Origin: JAHBXC01 sp964350875
GTDB taxonomy: Bacteria; Planctomycetota; Phycisphaerae; Phycisphaerales; UBA1924
Reading direction: 5' to 3'
Assembly (NCBI GenBank): GCA_964350875.1
Contig: CAYGLT010000015.1
Coordinates: 1-44,578, forward strand
Length of the DNA stretch: 44,578 bases
Part shown: positions 25,501 through 34,288 of the stretch, piece by piece
How the letters are laid out: the number at the start of each line of letters is the position of its first letter
Numbering within the stretch: position 1 is the stretch's first letter
The notes under the pieces: model-generated
What the model saw: only the letters and a program-made list of their open reading frames with translations
What the model was told of the DNA's origin: nothing
Databases searched by the model: none
Made by a program: the position numbers and the translations under genes

Positions 25501-25925
25501 AAGAGCGATGACTTCACATCGTCGGTGCGCGACGAGGAGAAGATCACGGCGGCGCCGTCGGGAGTGAAGTCGGTCGGGGTGTCGCCTGCGGAGTGGAAGG
25601 TGAGGCGCGTGGCGGTTCCGCCCGTCGCGGGCATGATGAAGACATCGTCGTTGCCGTGACGGTCGGAGGCGAACGCGATCATCGAACCGTCGGGAGACCA
25701 GACGGGGCTGGACTCGTACGCGGGTGAGACGGTGAGCGGGATGGCGCGGCCTCCCGAGGCGGGGACGGTGTAGAGGTCGCCGCCGTGCGCGAAGATGACG
25801 GTCTTGCCGTCGGGAGAGATCGCGGCGTTGCGGAACCAGTTCGGAGAGACCTCCTGAGCCGAAGCGGCGGCGCCGGTCGCGGCGAGGAGCGCTGTGAGGA
25901 GGATCGCGGATCGCGGGTGATTCAT
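22555..25925 (-). CDS. Tricorn-type S41 family serine protease, exported, interrupted by an assembly gap
   Basis: An N-terminal signal peptide (MNHPRSAILLTALLAATGAAASA) leads into two TolB-like beta-propellers whose repeats read SPDGKTVIFAHGGDLYTVP. A Lys/Asp/Glu-rich linker (DEKKKKDEDKEKKDDEK) runs into 100 N at 24061-24160, after which the frame changes. Past the gap come a DMHGVDWEFY helix (Tricorn His region), a PDZ domain (GVNAGDVITHIDG) and the S41 core with VVMSEGNYSDAHFFPW, which holds the expected Ser nucleophile. It is about 1090 residues including the unknown gap, the right size for the periplasmic Tricorn homologues of bacteria. The gap falls in low-complexity sequence, so the frame change is best explained by missing bases rather than a broken gene. 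The ATG at 25925 has AAAGGA ten bases upstream. Confidence 0.9.
24061..24160. other. Assembly gap of 100 N in a lysine/glutamate-rich linker
   Basis: The flanks are both rich in TTC/CTC triplets (Glu/Lys codons on the minus strand) but are not identical over a k-mer length, unlike the gap at 17349. The true length is unknown; a round 100 is a placeholder. Confidence 0.95.
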
Positions 25926-26044
25926 CGCGTGTGTGTCCTTTCGGGATGGAACTAGACCCGCCGAGGGAGGCGGCAGGGGGGACAATCTTCCCAGAAAGTG
26001 GCGGGCGGGGCAACACCCTTCGCCGAGCCCGGGAGAGGCCCGGA

Positions 26045-27673
26045 TCAGCGGATCGCGAGACTCAGCGCGGTGGTGTCGTCGCGCTCGAAGGGGGCGCCCT
26101 CGCAATGCTGGTTGAGGGCGTCGAAGAGCGAGGCGATGTCCGAACTGTGGTCGGGCTGGCCGCGGAGCGCGTCGAGCGAGCGTTCGACGCCGAAGAGGAC
26201 GCGATCGACGGAGTGTCCTTCGGCGACGCCGTCGGAGAACATGATGAGCCGCGATATTCCGTCGAGCGGGAAAGAGGACCGCTCGTAGCCGAAAGACGCG
26301 TCGATGCCGATGGGGATGCCGCCCTTGCACGAGAGCGTGCGCGGCTCGTTCTTGGCGTCGATGGCCATGATGTAGCCGTGCCCGGCGTCCACGACATCGA
26401 GTTGGTTCTTCTCGCGATCGACGAGGAGGATCGCGAGTGTGACGAAGTCGTTCTCGGCGGAGATGTGCGCGATGTGGTCGTTGAGCGAGTGGGCTGCGGC
26501 GAGGATGTCGGCGCCGGCCTGGAGCGAGGTCTGGAGCGCGCTCTGTGTCGCGGCCATCAGGATCGAGGCGGCCATGCCCTTGCCCGAGACATCGCCCAGG
26601 AACGCCGCGGCGCGGCCGGGTCCGAGGGGCACGACGCCCGCGAGGTCGCCCGCGACGAAACGGCCCGGCTCCGAGCGCAGCGCGTAATGGAACGCTTCGG
26701 TCTCGCCGAGCGACTTGGGCATGAGCAGTTGCTGCACGCGGCGGGCGGCGTGGAGTTCGTCCTCGATCTGGCGCTGCCGCGTTTGGAGTTGCTCACGCGC
26801 GAGGCGCTCCATCGCGAGGCCGGCGGTGCGCGCGAGCGCGTCGAGGAGGAGTGCGCTGTCTTCGGTCTGGGCGGCGTCGCGGGTGGAATCGAGGTAGAGG
26901 AAGAGTTGTTCGCCGCCGCACCGGAAGGGCATGCAGACGCCCTGGCGGACGCCGCGGTCGATGATGCTCTGCGCCTGCCCGAGTGCCATGAGGTCGCTGA
27001 CCTCGACGGCGGTTCCTTCGGCGGCGGCGGCGAGGAGCGTGCGCGAGACGGGTTCTTCCACGCCTTGGCCGTCGGACGCGACGATGTCTGCGCGGTCTGC
27101 GGCGCCCTGCCTGAGCACGAGTGCGCGGCGGAAGGGTCCGCCCTTGCGGGCGGCGACGGCGAGGTGCGACGCGACCTTCTCCGGGTCGTCGGCGGACGCG
27201 GCGAACTCGATGGCCTCGAGGAGGATGTCGAGGTGCTGGCGCGCCATCTCGCGGCCGAGCACGATGGACTTGGTGACGCCGGTGCTGTCGTCGTCGTCCA
27301 CGAGCGCGAGCGTCGCGTGGTACTCGTCGATTTTGGAGGAGGTTTCCTGGCCCTCGCTCTCGACGCGGAAGGCCCACGGCCCGACCTGAACGATGTCGCC
27401 CGGCTTCAGGGTAGTGGGGGATTCGGGGGCGATGCGTCCGCCGTTGACCCATGTGCCGTGGCGGCTGGAGAGGTCGCGGATGAGCCAGACCTGTCTGCCC
27501 GGGGTGAAGGAGGCGTGCCGGCGGGAGAGTTGGGGGTGCGCGAGGGTGATGTCGCACTGGGAACTGCGTCCGAGCACGAGAGGGCCGCTCGGGTCGAGAT
27601 GGATCCTGTCGGTGGGGGGCCCGCTGATGGGGACCAGGTCGACGGGCAGCATCAGCGAGGAGGTTGCGGGCAT
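26045..27673 (-). CDS. FHA-GAF-SpoIIE/PP2C phosphatase
   Basis: A 542-residue cytoplasmic signalling protein. Residues about 20-105 are an FHA domain (GRSSQCDI, SRRHA, SSRHGTWVNG), which binds phosphothreonine. A GAF-like sensor domain (about 145-300) and a coiled linker (LQTRQRQIEDELHAARRVQQLL) follow. The C-terminal SpoIIE/PP2C domain has the metal-binding signature GDLAG, GDVSGKGMAAS, DAGHGY, FSDGVAEG and RDDTTAL. All key Asp residues are present, so it should be an active Ser/Thr phosphatase. The ATG at 27673 lies 21 bases after the kinase stop; a TTG at 27691 would also be in frame. The coupling suggests it reverses the action of the upstream kinase. It is paralogous to the gene at 35596. 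Confidence 0.92.
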   Translation of the reverse strand: MPATSSLMLPVDLVPISGPPTDRIHLDPSGPLVLGRSSQCDITLAHPQLSRRHASFTPGRQVWLIRDLSSRHGTWVNGGRIAPESPTTLKPGDIVQVGPWAFRVESEGQETSSKIDEYHATLALVDDDDSTGVTKSIVLGREMARQHLDILLEAIEFAASADDPEKVASHLAVAARKGGPFRRALVLRQGAADRADIVASDGQGVEEPVSRTLLAAAAEGTAVEVSDLMALGQAQSIIDRGVRQGVCMPFRCGGEQLFLYLDSTRDAAQTEDSALLLDALARTAGLAMERLAREQLQTRQRQIEDELHAARRVQQLLMPKSLGETEAFHYALRSEPGRFVAGDLAGVVPLGPGRAAAFLGDVSGKGMAASILMAATQSALQTSLQAGADILAAAHSLNDHIAHISAENDFVTLAILLVDREKNQLDVVDAGHGYIMAIDAKNEPRTLSCKGGIPIGIDASFGYERSSFPLDGISRLIMFSDGVAEGHSVDRVLFGVERSLDALRGQPDHSSDIASLFDALNQHCEGAPFERDDTTALSLAIR

Positions 27674-27694
27674 CGCGGGATTGTGACGCAAGAA

Positions 27695-30415
27695 TCAGCG
27701 CAGGTCGAGTTGGTCGGCCCGGGTGAGGACCTGATTGATCGTGGCGCGGAGGGCGCCTTCGTCGCCGCGTGCGATGCCGCGTGATTCGATGTCGGCGACC
27801 GCCGCGAGGGTGTTCTCGGAGTAGAGGCGTGCCCTTTCGAGCGCCCTGGTGCGTGCGGCGTCGTTCGGGGCCGCCTCGGCCTGGCTGAGCGAGGCCCTCG
27901 CGAGGAGCGAGAGCGTGTAGCACAGGTCGCGCTGGTAGGTGGCGTTGGCGGGGTCGCGGTCGCGGAGCGAGACGGCGATTCGTTCGGACATCTCGAGTTG
28001 GGTTATCGCCTCGGAGGGCTTGTTCTGCTCGAGGAGCATCGCGGCGAGGCGGTTGCGCTGGAGGTTGACGGTGCGCAACTGGGACGCGCTGTCGGGCGAT
28101 TCGTTCGCGAGGCGGACGGTGGCATCGACGGTCTCGCGCTGGAGTCGGAGGGCGTCGTCGGCGTTGCCAACGGTGTAGGCGATCTCGGCGAGTTTGCCGC
28201 GATAGATCACGGAGTCGCGGCGGAAGCGCGCGTCGTTGGGATCTTCACGGATGAGCGCGTCGGCGAGGTCGTTGGCCTCGGTGAGCGACTTGATCGCGCC
28301 GTCGGTGTCGCCGGCTTCGATCTGGGTGGTGGCGAGGGAGTAGAGCGCGACGCCCAGATCGCGCTTCTGTCGCGGGCCTTCGGGTGAGGCGGCGGCGAGC
28401 GCGCGGCGCTGCGCGATGGCGGCGTCGAAGCGGCGGCGGCTCTCGGTGAGATCGCCGTTCCTTCTCGCGAGATCGCCCAGCGCGACGAGCGCGACGGTTC
28501 GGTCGCGCTGTGATGCCTCATCGTTGGGCATCGAGAGCAACGCTTCATCCGCGGCGACGAGCGCGGCCTGATACGAGGTCTGTGCGCTCGCGTTGCGTTC
28601 CATGCGGTCGAGGGTCTGGCCGGCGGACAACGAGGCGGCGAGGAGTTTGCGTGCGCTCTCATGGGTGCGTTCGGACGCGGGGATCGAGAGCATGAGGCTC
28701 TCGGCGCGCTGGTAGTTGGTGAGCGCGCCTTCGGTGGCGTCGGTGTCGCGGAGCATGTCGCCGACCTTGATGAGGGCGGACGCGGTGGACGCGATGAGTC
28801 GCTGGTTCTCCGGGTCGTTCTTGAGGAGCGCTTCGCGGTTGCGCAGGGCGACCTGATACTGCTCGAGCGCCGCGCCGCGGTCGGCGCTGCTGCCCGAGCG
28901 GACGCCGCCCAGCGCGTCGCCCAGGCGTTCGCGGACGATGCTGAGATCGAACTGGAGGGCGGCGTCGGCGGGGTACTCGGTCTCGAGTTCCTCGAGGCGG
29001 ATCTTGGACTCGCCGAAGAGGAGTTGGCGGGCTTCCGTCGAGCCGCGCGTCTGCATGGCGGTGTCGACTTCTGCGGCGAGTGTGGACAGCACTTCGCGGA
29101 GGTCGCCCGCGAGGCGGTCGGCGTTCTCGCGCTGGACGGTTTCGGCGGCGAGCGCGAGGTTGGCCTCACGCGCGTAGTAGGTTGTTCCGGCCAGCCCGAG
29201 GAGGAGGGCGACGGCGATGAGCGATGCGGCCGTGACCGATGCGCGGTGGCGGTGGACGAATTTGCGAGCGCGGTAACTGACGGTGTCCGGGCGTGCGGTG
29301 ACCGGGAAGCCGTCGATGTGGCGCTGGATGTCCTGCGCGAACTGTTCGGCGGAGGGGTAGCGGCGACCGGGTTCCTTGCGCAGCGCTTTGAGGACGATGT
29401 TGTCGAGGTCGCCGGTGAGTTTGCGCGCGAGGCGTTCGTTGTCGCGCTTGCTGGGCCCGGTGACGATGGTCGTCGCGGCGGCGACGCGCGAGGGCGTGCT
29501 CTGCGCCGTGGACGGTCCGGAGGGCGGCGCGGAAGCGGCCGCGGACGAGGGCGAGCGTGTCCCGATCGCTTCGACGCGCGTGACGGCGGTGCTGGGGCGC
29601 TCGGGCGGCTCTTCACAGACGATGCGGCGGACTTCGTCGAGCACGCGGCTCGGGATGCGGTAGGGGCGCTTTCCCGTGAGGAGTTCGAAGAGGACGACGC
29701 CAAGCGAGTAGATGTCGGAGGAGGTGGAGATGTTGTCGCCGCGCACCTGTTCGGGGCTGGCGTATTCGGGGGTCATGAGCCGCACATAGGCGGCGGTGGG
29801 CTCGTATTCGACGGGTGAGAGGTTGGGGTTGAGGAGTTTGGCGATGCCGAAGTCGACGAGTTTGGGGTCGCCGTTATCGGTGACGAGGATGTTGCCCGGC
29901 TTGATGTCGCGGTGAACGACGAGGTTCTGGTGCGCGAACTGGACGGCGTCGCAGACCTTTTTGAAGAGTTCGAGGCGGTCGCGGATCGAGAGCCGCTTCT
30001 CGTCGCAATAGCGGTCGAGAGGGCGGCCCTTGATGTGCTCCATGACGAAGTACGGGCGGCCGTCGTCGGTTGCTCCCGCGTCGAGGAGGCGGGCGATGTT
30101 GGGATGGTCGAGCGCGGCGAGGAGTTGCCGTTCGAGTTCGAAGCGGCGCAGGAGGTCGTCGGTGTCCATCCCTCGCTTGAGGACTTTCACCGCGACGCGC
30201 GTGCGCACGCCGGCGGATTCCTTGGCGGCCAGATAGACCACGCCGACGCCGCCCCGACCGATCTCCTCGAGGATGCGGTACGGGCCGATCTGCTCGGGCA
30301 TGGGATCGACGCCGGCGGTCGAAGGCCCGAATCGTGAGTCGGGGCTGTGCGACAGGGGTTCGGTTTCGAACTCGTCGGGCTCGTTGCGCCCCGGGATCGG
30401 GGTGTCGTCGGCCAT
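27695..30415 (-). CDS. Membrane Ser/Thr protein kinase with TPR-like repeats
   Basis: A 906-residue bacterial (Hanks-type) kinase. The catalytic domain spans about residues 44-370: glycine loop IGRGGVGVVY (52-61), VAVK with K77, HRDIKPGN with D170, DFG at 188-190 and the TPEYASPEQ activation segment. All catalytic residues are kept. A Ser/Ala/Pro-rich insertion (about 285-320) follows lobe 2. One membrane helix lies at about 393-413. Beyond it are roughly 490 residues of helical TPR-like repeats (YQRAESLMLSIPASERT style) that should lie outside the membrane and sense ligands or partners. GAGGAAG stands before the ATG at 30415. It is co-oriented with the phosphatase 21 bases downstream and follows the kelch protein gene by 35 bases. 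Confidence 0.93.
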   Translation of the reverse strand: MADDTPIPGRNEPDEFETEPLSHSPDSRFGPSTAGVDPMPEQIGPYRILEEIGRGGVGVVYLAAKESAGVRTRVAVKVLKRGMDTDDLLRRFELERQLLAALDHPNIARLLDAGATDDGRPYFVMEHIKGRPLDRYCDEKRLSIRDRLELFKKVCDAVQFAHQNLVVHRDIKPGNILVTDNGDPKLVDFGIAKLLNPNLSPVEYEPTAAYVRLMTPEYASPEQVRGDNISTSSDIYSLGVVLFELLTGKRPYRIPSRVLDEVRRIVCEEPPERPSTAVTRVEAIGTRSPSSAAASAPPSGPSTAQSTPSRVAAATTIVTGPSKRDNERLARKLTGDLDNIVLKALRKEPGRRYPSAEQFAQDIQRHIDGFPVTARPDTVSYRARKFVHRHRASVTAASLIAVALLLGLAGTTYYAREANLALAAETVQRENADRLAGDLREVLSTLAAEVDTAMQTRGSTEARQLLFGESKIRLEELETEYPADAALQFDLSIVRERLGDALGGVRSGSSADRGAALEQYQVALRNREALLKNDPENQRLIASTASALIKVGDMLRDTDATEGALTNYQRAESLMLSIPASERTHESARKLLAASLSAGQTLDRMERNASAQTSYQAALVAADEALLSMPNDEASQRDRTVALVALGDLARRNGDLTESRRRFDAAIAQRRALAAASPEGPRQKRDLGVALYSLATTQIEAGDTDGAIKSLTEANDLADALIREDPNDARFRRDSVIYRGKLAEIAYTVGNADDALRLQRETVDATVRLANESPDSASQLRTVNLQRNRLAAMLLEQNKPSEAITQLEMSERIAVSLRDRDPANATYQRDLCYTLSLLARASLSQAEAAPNDAARTRALERARLYSENTLAAVADIESRGIARGDEGALRATINQVLTRADQLDLR

Positions 30416-30450
30416 GTTGCGGCTTCCTCGAGCGGGGGATGCTGTCCGCG

Positions 30451-32784
30451 CTACGGACAGGTCACGCCGAATTGCGTGAGCAGTGTGTTCAGGTCTTCGA
30501 AATCAACCACGCCGTCGAAGTCGAAGTCGGCGAGCAGGGCTTCTCCGACGGTTCCGTAGACGGCGAGCAATTCGCTGAGGTCTTTGAAGCCGACGAAGCG
30601 GTCGCCGTCGATGTCGCCCGGGCACGGGGTGAGCCCGATGGCCAAGAATGAAGTTAGGATACCTGGGGGGCCTGGGGGGGCGCTGACGGCAACGAGGTCC
30701 TCGAGGCCGTCGGCGTTGAGGTCGGCGGCGGCCACCGAAACGGGACCTTGGGTGACGCTGAGATCGATGGGATCGGCGAAGAGTCCGTTGCCGAGATTGC
30801 GAAGCAAGGAGATGGTGTTGCCCGCCGCGTTGGCGGTGGTGATGTCCTTGCGGGCGAGGCTGAAGAAACTCGCGGCGTCGATGGAGACGGGGTCTGCGCC
30901 GGTGGGGGTGATGTCGGTCACGAAGAGGCCGAGCCATCCCGGCTTGCCCTGGCCGAGATTGGCGAGGGCGGTGACGGTGTTGGTGACGCTGTCGGCGGTG
31001 GCGACATCGAGGTCCCCGTCGTTGTCGAAGTCGAAGAGGACGAGCGCGACGGGTTCGCTGCCCGGAAGGCCGGCGGGGAAGTCGATGCGGTCGTTGAGAT
31101 CGAAGAGTTCCTTGCCGTCGCTCTGCTGAAGGATGACGACGACCGTGCCAGCGGCGCGGTCCGTGTAGACGAGATCGGAGAGGCCGTCGCCGTCGAGGTC
31201 GCCCAGCGCGACGCGCGTGGGTTCGCCGCCCGCTTCGAGGACGAGGGGCGGATCGAAACCGGTGGCGTTGCCTTCGGCGACGCCGACGAGCCCGTTGGCG
31301 GTCGAGACATACGCGATGTCGGTGAAGCCGATGGCGAAGCCGCCGAGGTCGTCTTTGACATTGTCGAGGTCGCCCGGCTGGACATCGTCCTGGCCGAAGT
31401 CGTCGAGGATGGTGTTGGCGGCCGAGAATCCGCCCATACCGTCGCCGAGGAAGAACTCGGAGCCGGGGTCTTTGCCGCCTCCGCCGCCCGGGATGGCGAT
31501 GAGGATGTCGGTGAATCCGTCGTTGTTGAGATCAACGGCTTCGGTCTTGCTCGGCGCGCCGCTCGCGGGGAGTTCGTCGGGCTGCGCGAAGCCGTTCCAG
31601 TTGCCGTTTGCGGCGCCGCGCGGGATGCCTCCCGAGTTGACGCCGAGGTTGCGGAAGTAGAAGAGGCTGGCGCTGAGCGCGTCGGTGACGACGACATCGG
31701 GGTAGATGTCGGCGTCGAAGAAACCGGCCGTGATGTCGGTGGGCTGGAGGCCTACGGGCTGCTCGATTCCGGGCTCAAACGGCGAGGAAAGTTCGAGTTC
31801 CCAAGTATCAACGAGGAGGTTGGCGTCGGGGCTCACGCCGCCGAAGAGCACGGCGACGCCGCGCTCGGAGTCGTACGCGGCCTTGCCGCCGGTGCGCGGC
31901 GTGGGGCCTGCGGAATCGATGATGTTCCAGTTGGTGCCGGTCCATTCCCAGGTCTGCGCGACTTCAACACCGTCGTCCTGAGGAAGTCCGCCGACGAGGA
32001 CGACGCGGCCGCGGCCTTCGTCGAAGAACATCGATTGTCCGGAACGGGGCGACGGGCCGAGGAGGGTGTAGAGCGACCAGTCCTCTCCGTCGAAGGCCCA
32101 TGTCTGGTTGCTCGGGCCGTTGGCGGTTGTTCCGCCGTAGAGGAGGACGACGCCGAGAATGGGGTCGTACGCCATGGCGTGTCCGGTGCGCGGGCTCGGC
32201 GCGTGGTCGGTCACGACGGGCCCCCAGCCTTCTCCGTTCCAAACCCATGTGTCGCCGAGCAAGCCGTTGTCGTTCTGCCCGCCGAAGAGGACGATGAAGT
32301 CGTACGGGTCGAGATACGCGAGCGCGGCGTCGGCGCGCGCAGGCGGCGCGAACTGACCGCCGTTGTCGACCAGACGGAAGCCAAGCCCGTTGAAGGTGAG
32401 CGTCTGGTTCGAGTATTCACCGTTGACGACGCCGCCGAAGATCAGCGAGTGCGATCGGGCGGTGTTTCCGGTGGCGGCGAAGCGCGTGGGTTTCGCGAGG
32501 CCGGGCGGGTCGGTGAAGAGCGCTGGCGCGGTGACATGCGTCCATGTTGCGCCGTCGAACCGGAACACGCTGTCGACGAGCGGGAGGGCGGGTGAGCCGG
32601 CAAGAAGGACAACGCCGTGCGCGGCGTTGCGCACCATCGCGCCTCCGAACGGGGCGGGCGGAGACGAGGGTGTCTGGATCTGCGTCCACACATCGGGGGC
32701 GTTGTTGCCTGCGAGCGCGCCGGCGGCGGTGATGCCGATGGCGAGCACGCCTTGCGCGCTGGCACGAAGGGTCCGGTTGTTCAC
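30451..32784 (-). CDS. Secreted kelch / FG-GAP protein with a dockerin-like C-terminus
   Basis: A 777-residue protein that starts at a GTG (32784) with a strong AAGGAGG seven bases upstream. Its signal peptide (GVLAIGITAAGALA) is followed by five or so kelch repeats (RxGHAMAYDPILGVVLLYGG; about residues 40-340), then FG-GAP/VCBS-type repeats (VDLNNDGFTDILIAIPGG, GDLDGDGLSDLVY, FDNDGDLDVATAD; about 360-720), a second beta-propeller. The last 60 residues have two calcium-binding loops (PGDIDGDRFVGFKDL and DFDFDGVVDFEDL) and end in CP, a dockerin type I-like module common in planctomycete secreted proteins. No cohesin is visible in the window. It probably sits on the surface with a binding or adhesive role. 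The following kinase gene lies only 35 bases away. Confidence 0.9.
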   Translation of the reverse strand: MNNRTLRASAQGVLAIGITAAGALAGNNAPDVWTQIQTPSSPPAPFGGAMVRNAAHGVVLLAGSPALPLVDSVFRFDGATWTHVTAPALFTDPPGLAKPTRFAATGNTARSHSLIFGGVVNGEYSNQTLTFNGLGFRLVDNGGQFAPPARADAALAYLDPYDFIVLFGGQNDNGLLGDTWVWNGEGWGPVVTDHAPSPRTGHAMAYDPILGVVLLYGGTTANGPSNQTWAFDGEDWSLYTLLGPSPRSGQSMFFDEGRGRVVLVGGLPQDDGVEVAQTWEWTGTNWNIIDSAGPTPRTGGKAAYDSERGVAVLFGGVSPDANLLVDTWELELSSPFEPGIEQPVGLQPTDITAGFFDADIYPDVVVTDALSASLFYFRNLGVNSGGIPRGAANGNWNGFAQPDELPASGAPSKTEAVDLNNDGFTDILIAIPGGGGGKDPGSEFFLGDGMGGFSAANTILDDFGQDDVQPGDLDNVKDDLGGFAIGFTDIAYVSTANGLVGVAEGNATGFDPPLVLEAGGEPTRVALGDLDGDGLSDLVYTDRAAGTVVVILQQSDGKELFDLNDRIDFPAGLPGSEPVALVLFDFDNDGDLDVATADSVTNTVTALANLGQGKPGWLGLFVTDITPTGADPVSIDAASFFSLARKDITTANAAGNTISLLRNLGNGLFADPIDLSVTQGPVSVAAADLNADGLEDLVAVSAPPGPPGILTSFLAIGLTPCPGDIDGDRFVGFKDLSELLAVYGTVGEALLADFDFDGVVDFEDLNTLLTQFGVTCP

Positions 32785-32900
32785 AAATCATCCTCCTTAG
32801 CAGACAGCATACCTGCCGCATTCAGAGGAACGATCCGAATTTTCGCTTGTTTCGCGGAGGAACCCACATTGTGCAAAGCGTTGATTGGGGACGAAGTGGA

Positions 32901-32944
32901 AAAGAAAAAGAGGCCGGACCACGCATCACGGCGTGATCCGGCCC
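32901..32944 (-). terminator. Intrinsic terminator after the HAF-repeat gene
   Basis: A 13-bp stem with one G-T pair (GGCCGGATCACGC and its partner across CGTGAT) is followed in the minus direction by TCTTTTTCTTTT. It lies about 45 bases past the stop at 32990. Confidence 0.92.
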
Positions 32945-32989
32945 GAGAGAGCACGTTCTCGGTCCCGGCTATTGGTGAAAGCCCGGGGT

Positions 32990-34099
32990 TCAGCGACGGC
33001 GGCGGATCGCGGCGAGGCCGCCCAGTCCGAGGAGAGCGCCGGTGGCGGGGGTCGGGATGGTCAGCGACCAGCCGACCGCGCCCGGCGTAGCCCCGCGGCC
33101 CATGCCGACGATGGTGCGGCCGTCGGCCGAGATGCCGAGCGGGAGCGACATGACGACGCCCTGGGTGTCAATGCCGAGCGACTCGGCGTAGGCGTTCAGG
33201 TTCATCATGCCGAGGTCTTCGGTCCAGATGAAGCCTTGGCCGAAGAGGGCGGGACCGAAGGGACGGTCGTACCCGACGACGACCGAGCCGTCGGCGGAGA
33301 CATCGGTGGCCGCGCCGCGGAAGGTGGGGCTGAGGTGGCCGAGGTTCTGCAGGCCGGTGGCTTCGCTCCAGCGCCATGCCTCCCAGCCGTTGACGGAGAC
33401 GCCGGAGCCGACAGCCCAGTTTCCGTCATCGGAGAGGGCCTGGACTTCACCGATGCGCTCGCCGGCGTCGTTGGTGATGAGCGTCTGGACGCCGTTGCGC
33501 CAGATCGCGCCTTGGCGGAAGCCGGACTCGGCGTCCTGCCAGCCGCCGACGACGGAACCGTCGAAGTTCGCGGCGTTGGCGCGGGTCGAACGGCCGTCGA
33601 CGGTCGAACCAAGGTCCGTCATGCTTCCGCCTTCGTTCCACTGGACGGCGTGCGCGCCGCCCGCGTTGAGCCACCCGAGGCCGACGACCGACTGGCCGTT
33701 GCCCGAGATGCCCCAGCCGGACGAAGTGCTGTTGCCGGACGATCCGCCGAGGTTGCCGAGGAGCGTCCACTGACCGGTGGTGCGGTCATAGCGGCCCATC
33801 TGGCCAAGGTTGTCGGAGGGATCGAGCAGGGTGCCGCCGATGTAGCGGCCGTCGTGCGAGATCGAGGGCTGGCCGCCGTACGGGGTGGGGTCTGCGCCGC
33901 CGATGCTGACGATTCCGGTGGACTGGGTCCAGACGAAGTACTGGCCGTTGAAGAGCCCGGTGATGACCGAGCCGTCGGCGCTGACGGCGGAAGACTCGAC
34001 ATCCGCGCCGAGGTTGATGAATCCGTTGGGGCGTCCGGCAAGGGCGGCGGTGGTGGCGGCGAGGGCCGCGGCGGCGATGAGTGCGTTGCGCATGGTCAT
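32990..34099 (-). CDS. Secreted HAF-repeat protein with a PEP-CTERM-type tail
   Basis: A 369-residue protein whose ATG (34099) has AGGAG ten bases upstream; a second ATG lies two codons in. The signal peptide is MTMRNALIAAAALAATTAALA. The body repeats the pattern DVSADGSVVVGY / GISADGRTIVG, i.e. HAF-type repeats forming a beta-propeller, with intervening W-rich strands (AIWRNGVQTL, FIWTEDLGMMNLN). The end reads IPTPATGALLGLGGLAAIRRRR, a PEP-CTERM-like sorting helix. This family is widespread in Phycisphaerae and other PEP-CTERM organisms; the function is unknown but the proteins are exported and presumably anchored or processed by an exosortase. It is divergent from the regulator at 34289. 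Confidence 0.9.
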   Translation of the reverse strand: MTMRNALIAAAALAATTAALAGRPNGFINLGADVESSAVSADGSVITGLFNGQYFVWTQSTGIVSIGGADPTPYGGQPSISHDGRYIGGTLLDPSDNLGQMGRYDRTTGQWTLLGNLGGSSGNSTSSGWGISGNGQSVVGLGWLNAGGAHAVQWNEGGSMTDLGSTVDGRSTRANAANFDGSVVGGWQDAESGFRQGAIWRNGVQTLITNDAGERIGEVQALSDDGNWAVGSGVSVNGWEAWRWSEATGLQNLGHLSPTFRGAATDVSADGSVVVGYDRPFGPALFGQGFIWTEDLGMMNLNAYAESLGIDTQGVVMSLPLGISADGRTIVGMGRGATPGAVGWSLTIPTPATGALLGLGGLAAIRRRR

Positions 34100-34211
34100 G
34101 GATCTTCTTCTCCTGGCGACCCAGCGGGTGACGAGTGGCGGCCTCGCGCCCGGCACATCGGGCGGAGGGTTGGGTCGTTCGGGGGCGAAGATAACCGGGG
34201 ACTTTGATCCG

Positions 34212-34276
34212 TGCAACTGTTTGTGCAAACAATTCTGCAACTATTTGTGGACCCTGTTCCCAGCAGTCGATACATT
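34212..34276 (+). promoter_or_regulatory. Three 12-bp TGCAA repeats and a sigma70-like promoter before the regulator gene
   Basis: Three direct repeats stand in tandem with an exact 12-base period: TGCAACTGTTTG (34212), TGCAAACAATTC (34224) and TGCAACTATTTG (34236). Directly behind lies TGGACC (34248-34253), a 17-base spacer and TACATT (34271-34276), each four of six to the sigma70 consensus. Initiation would fall only about six bases before the ATG at 34289, so the message may be nearly leaderless. The repeats abut the -35 and could be an operator for the encoded regulator. This AT-rich island contrasts with its surroundings. Confidence 0.6.
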
Positions 34277-34288
34277 GTCTCTGACCTC

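Noticed and set aside
25931..27784. Plus-strand open frame of about 617 codons opposite the FHA phosphatase
   Set aside because: It is the antisense shadow of a gene with full FHA and PP2C motifs and has no ribosome binding site or domain of its own.
30748..32595. Plus-strand open frame of about 615 codons opposite the kelch/FG-GAP gene
   Set aside because: The sequence is Glu/Val/Gly-rich shadow of GAC/GTC codons in the real gene; the minus strand has signal peptide, repeats and dockerin motifs.
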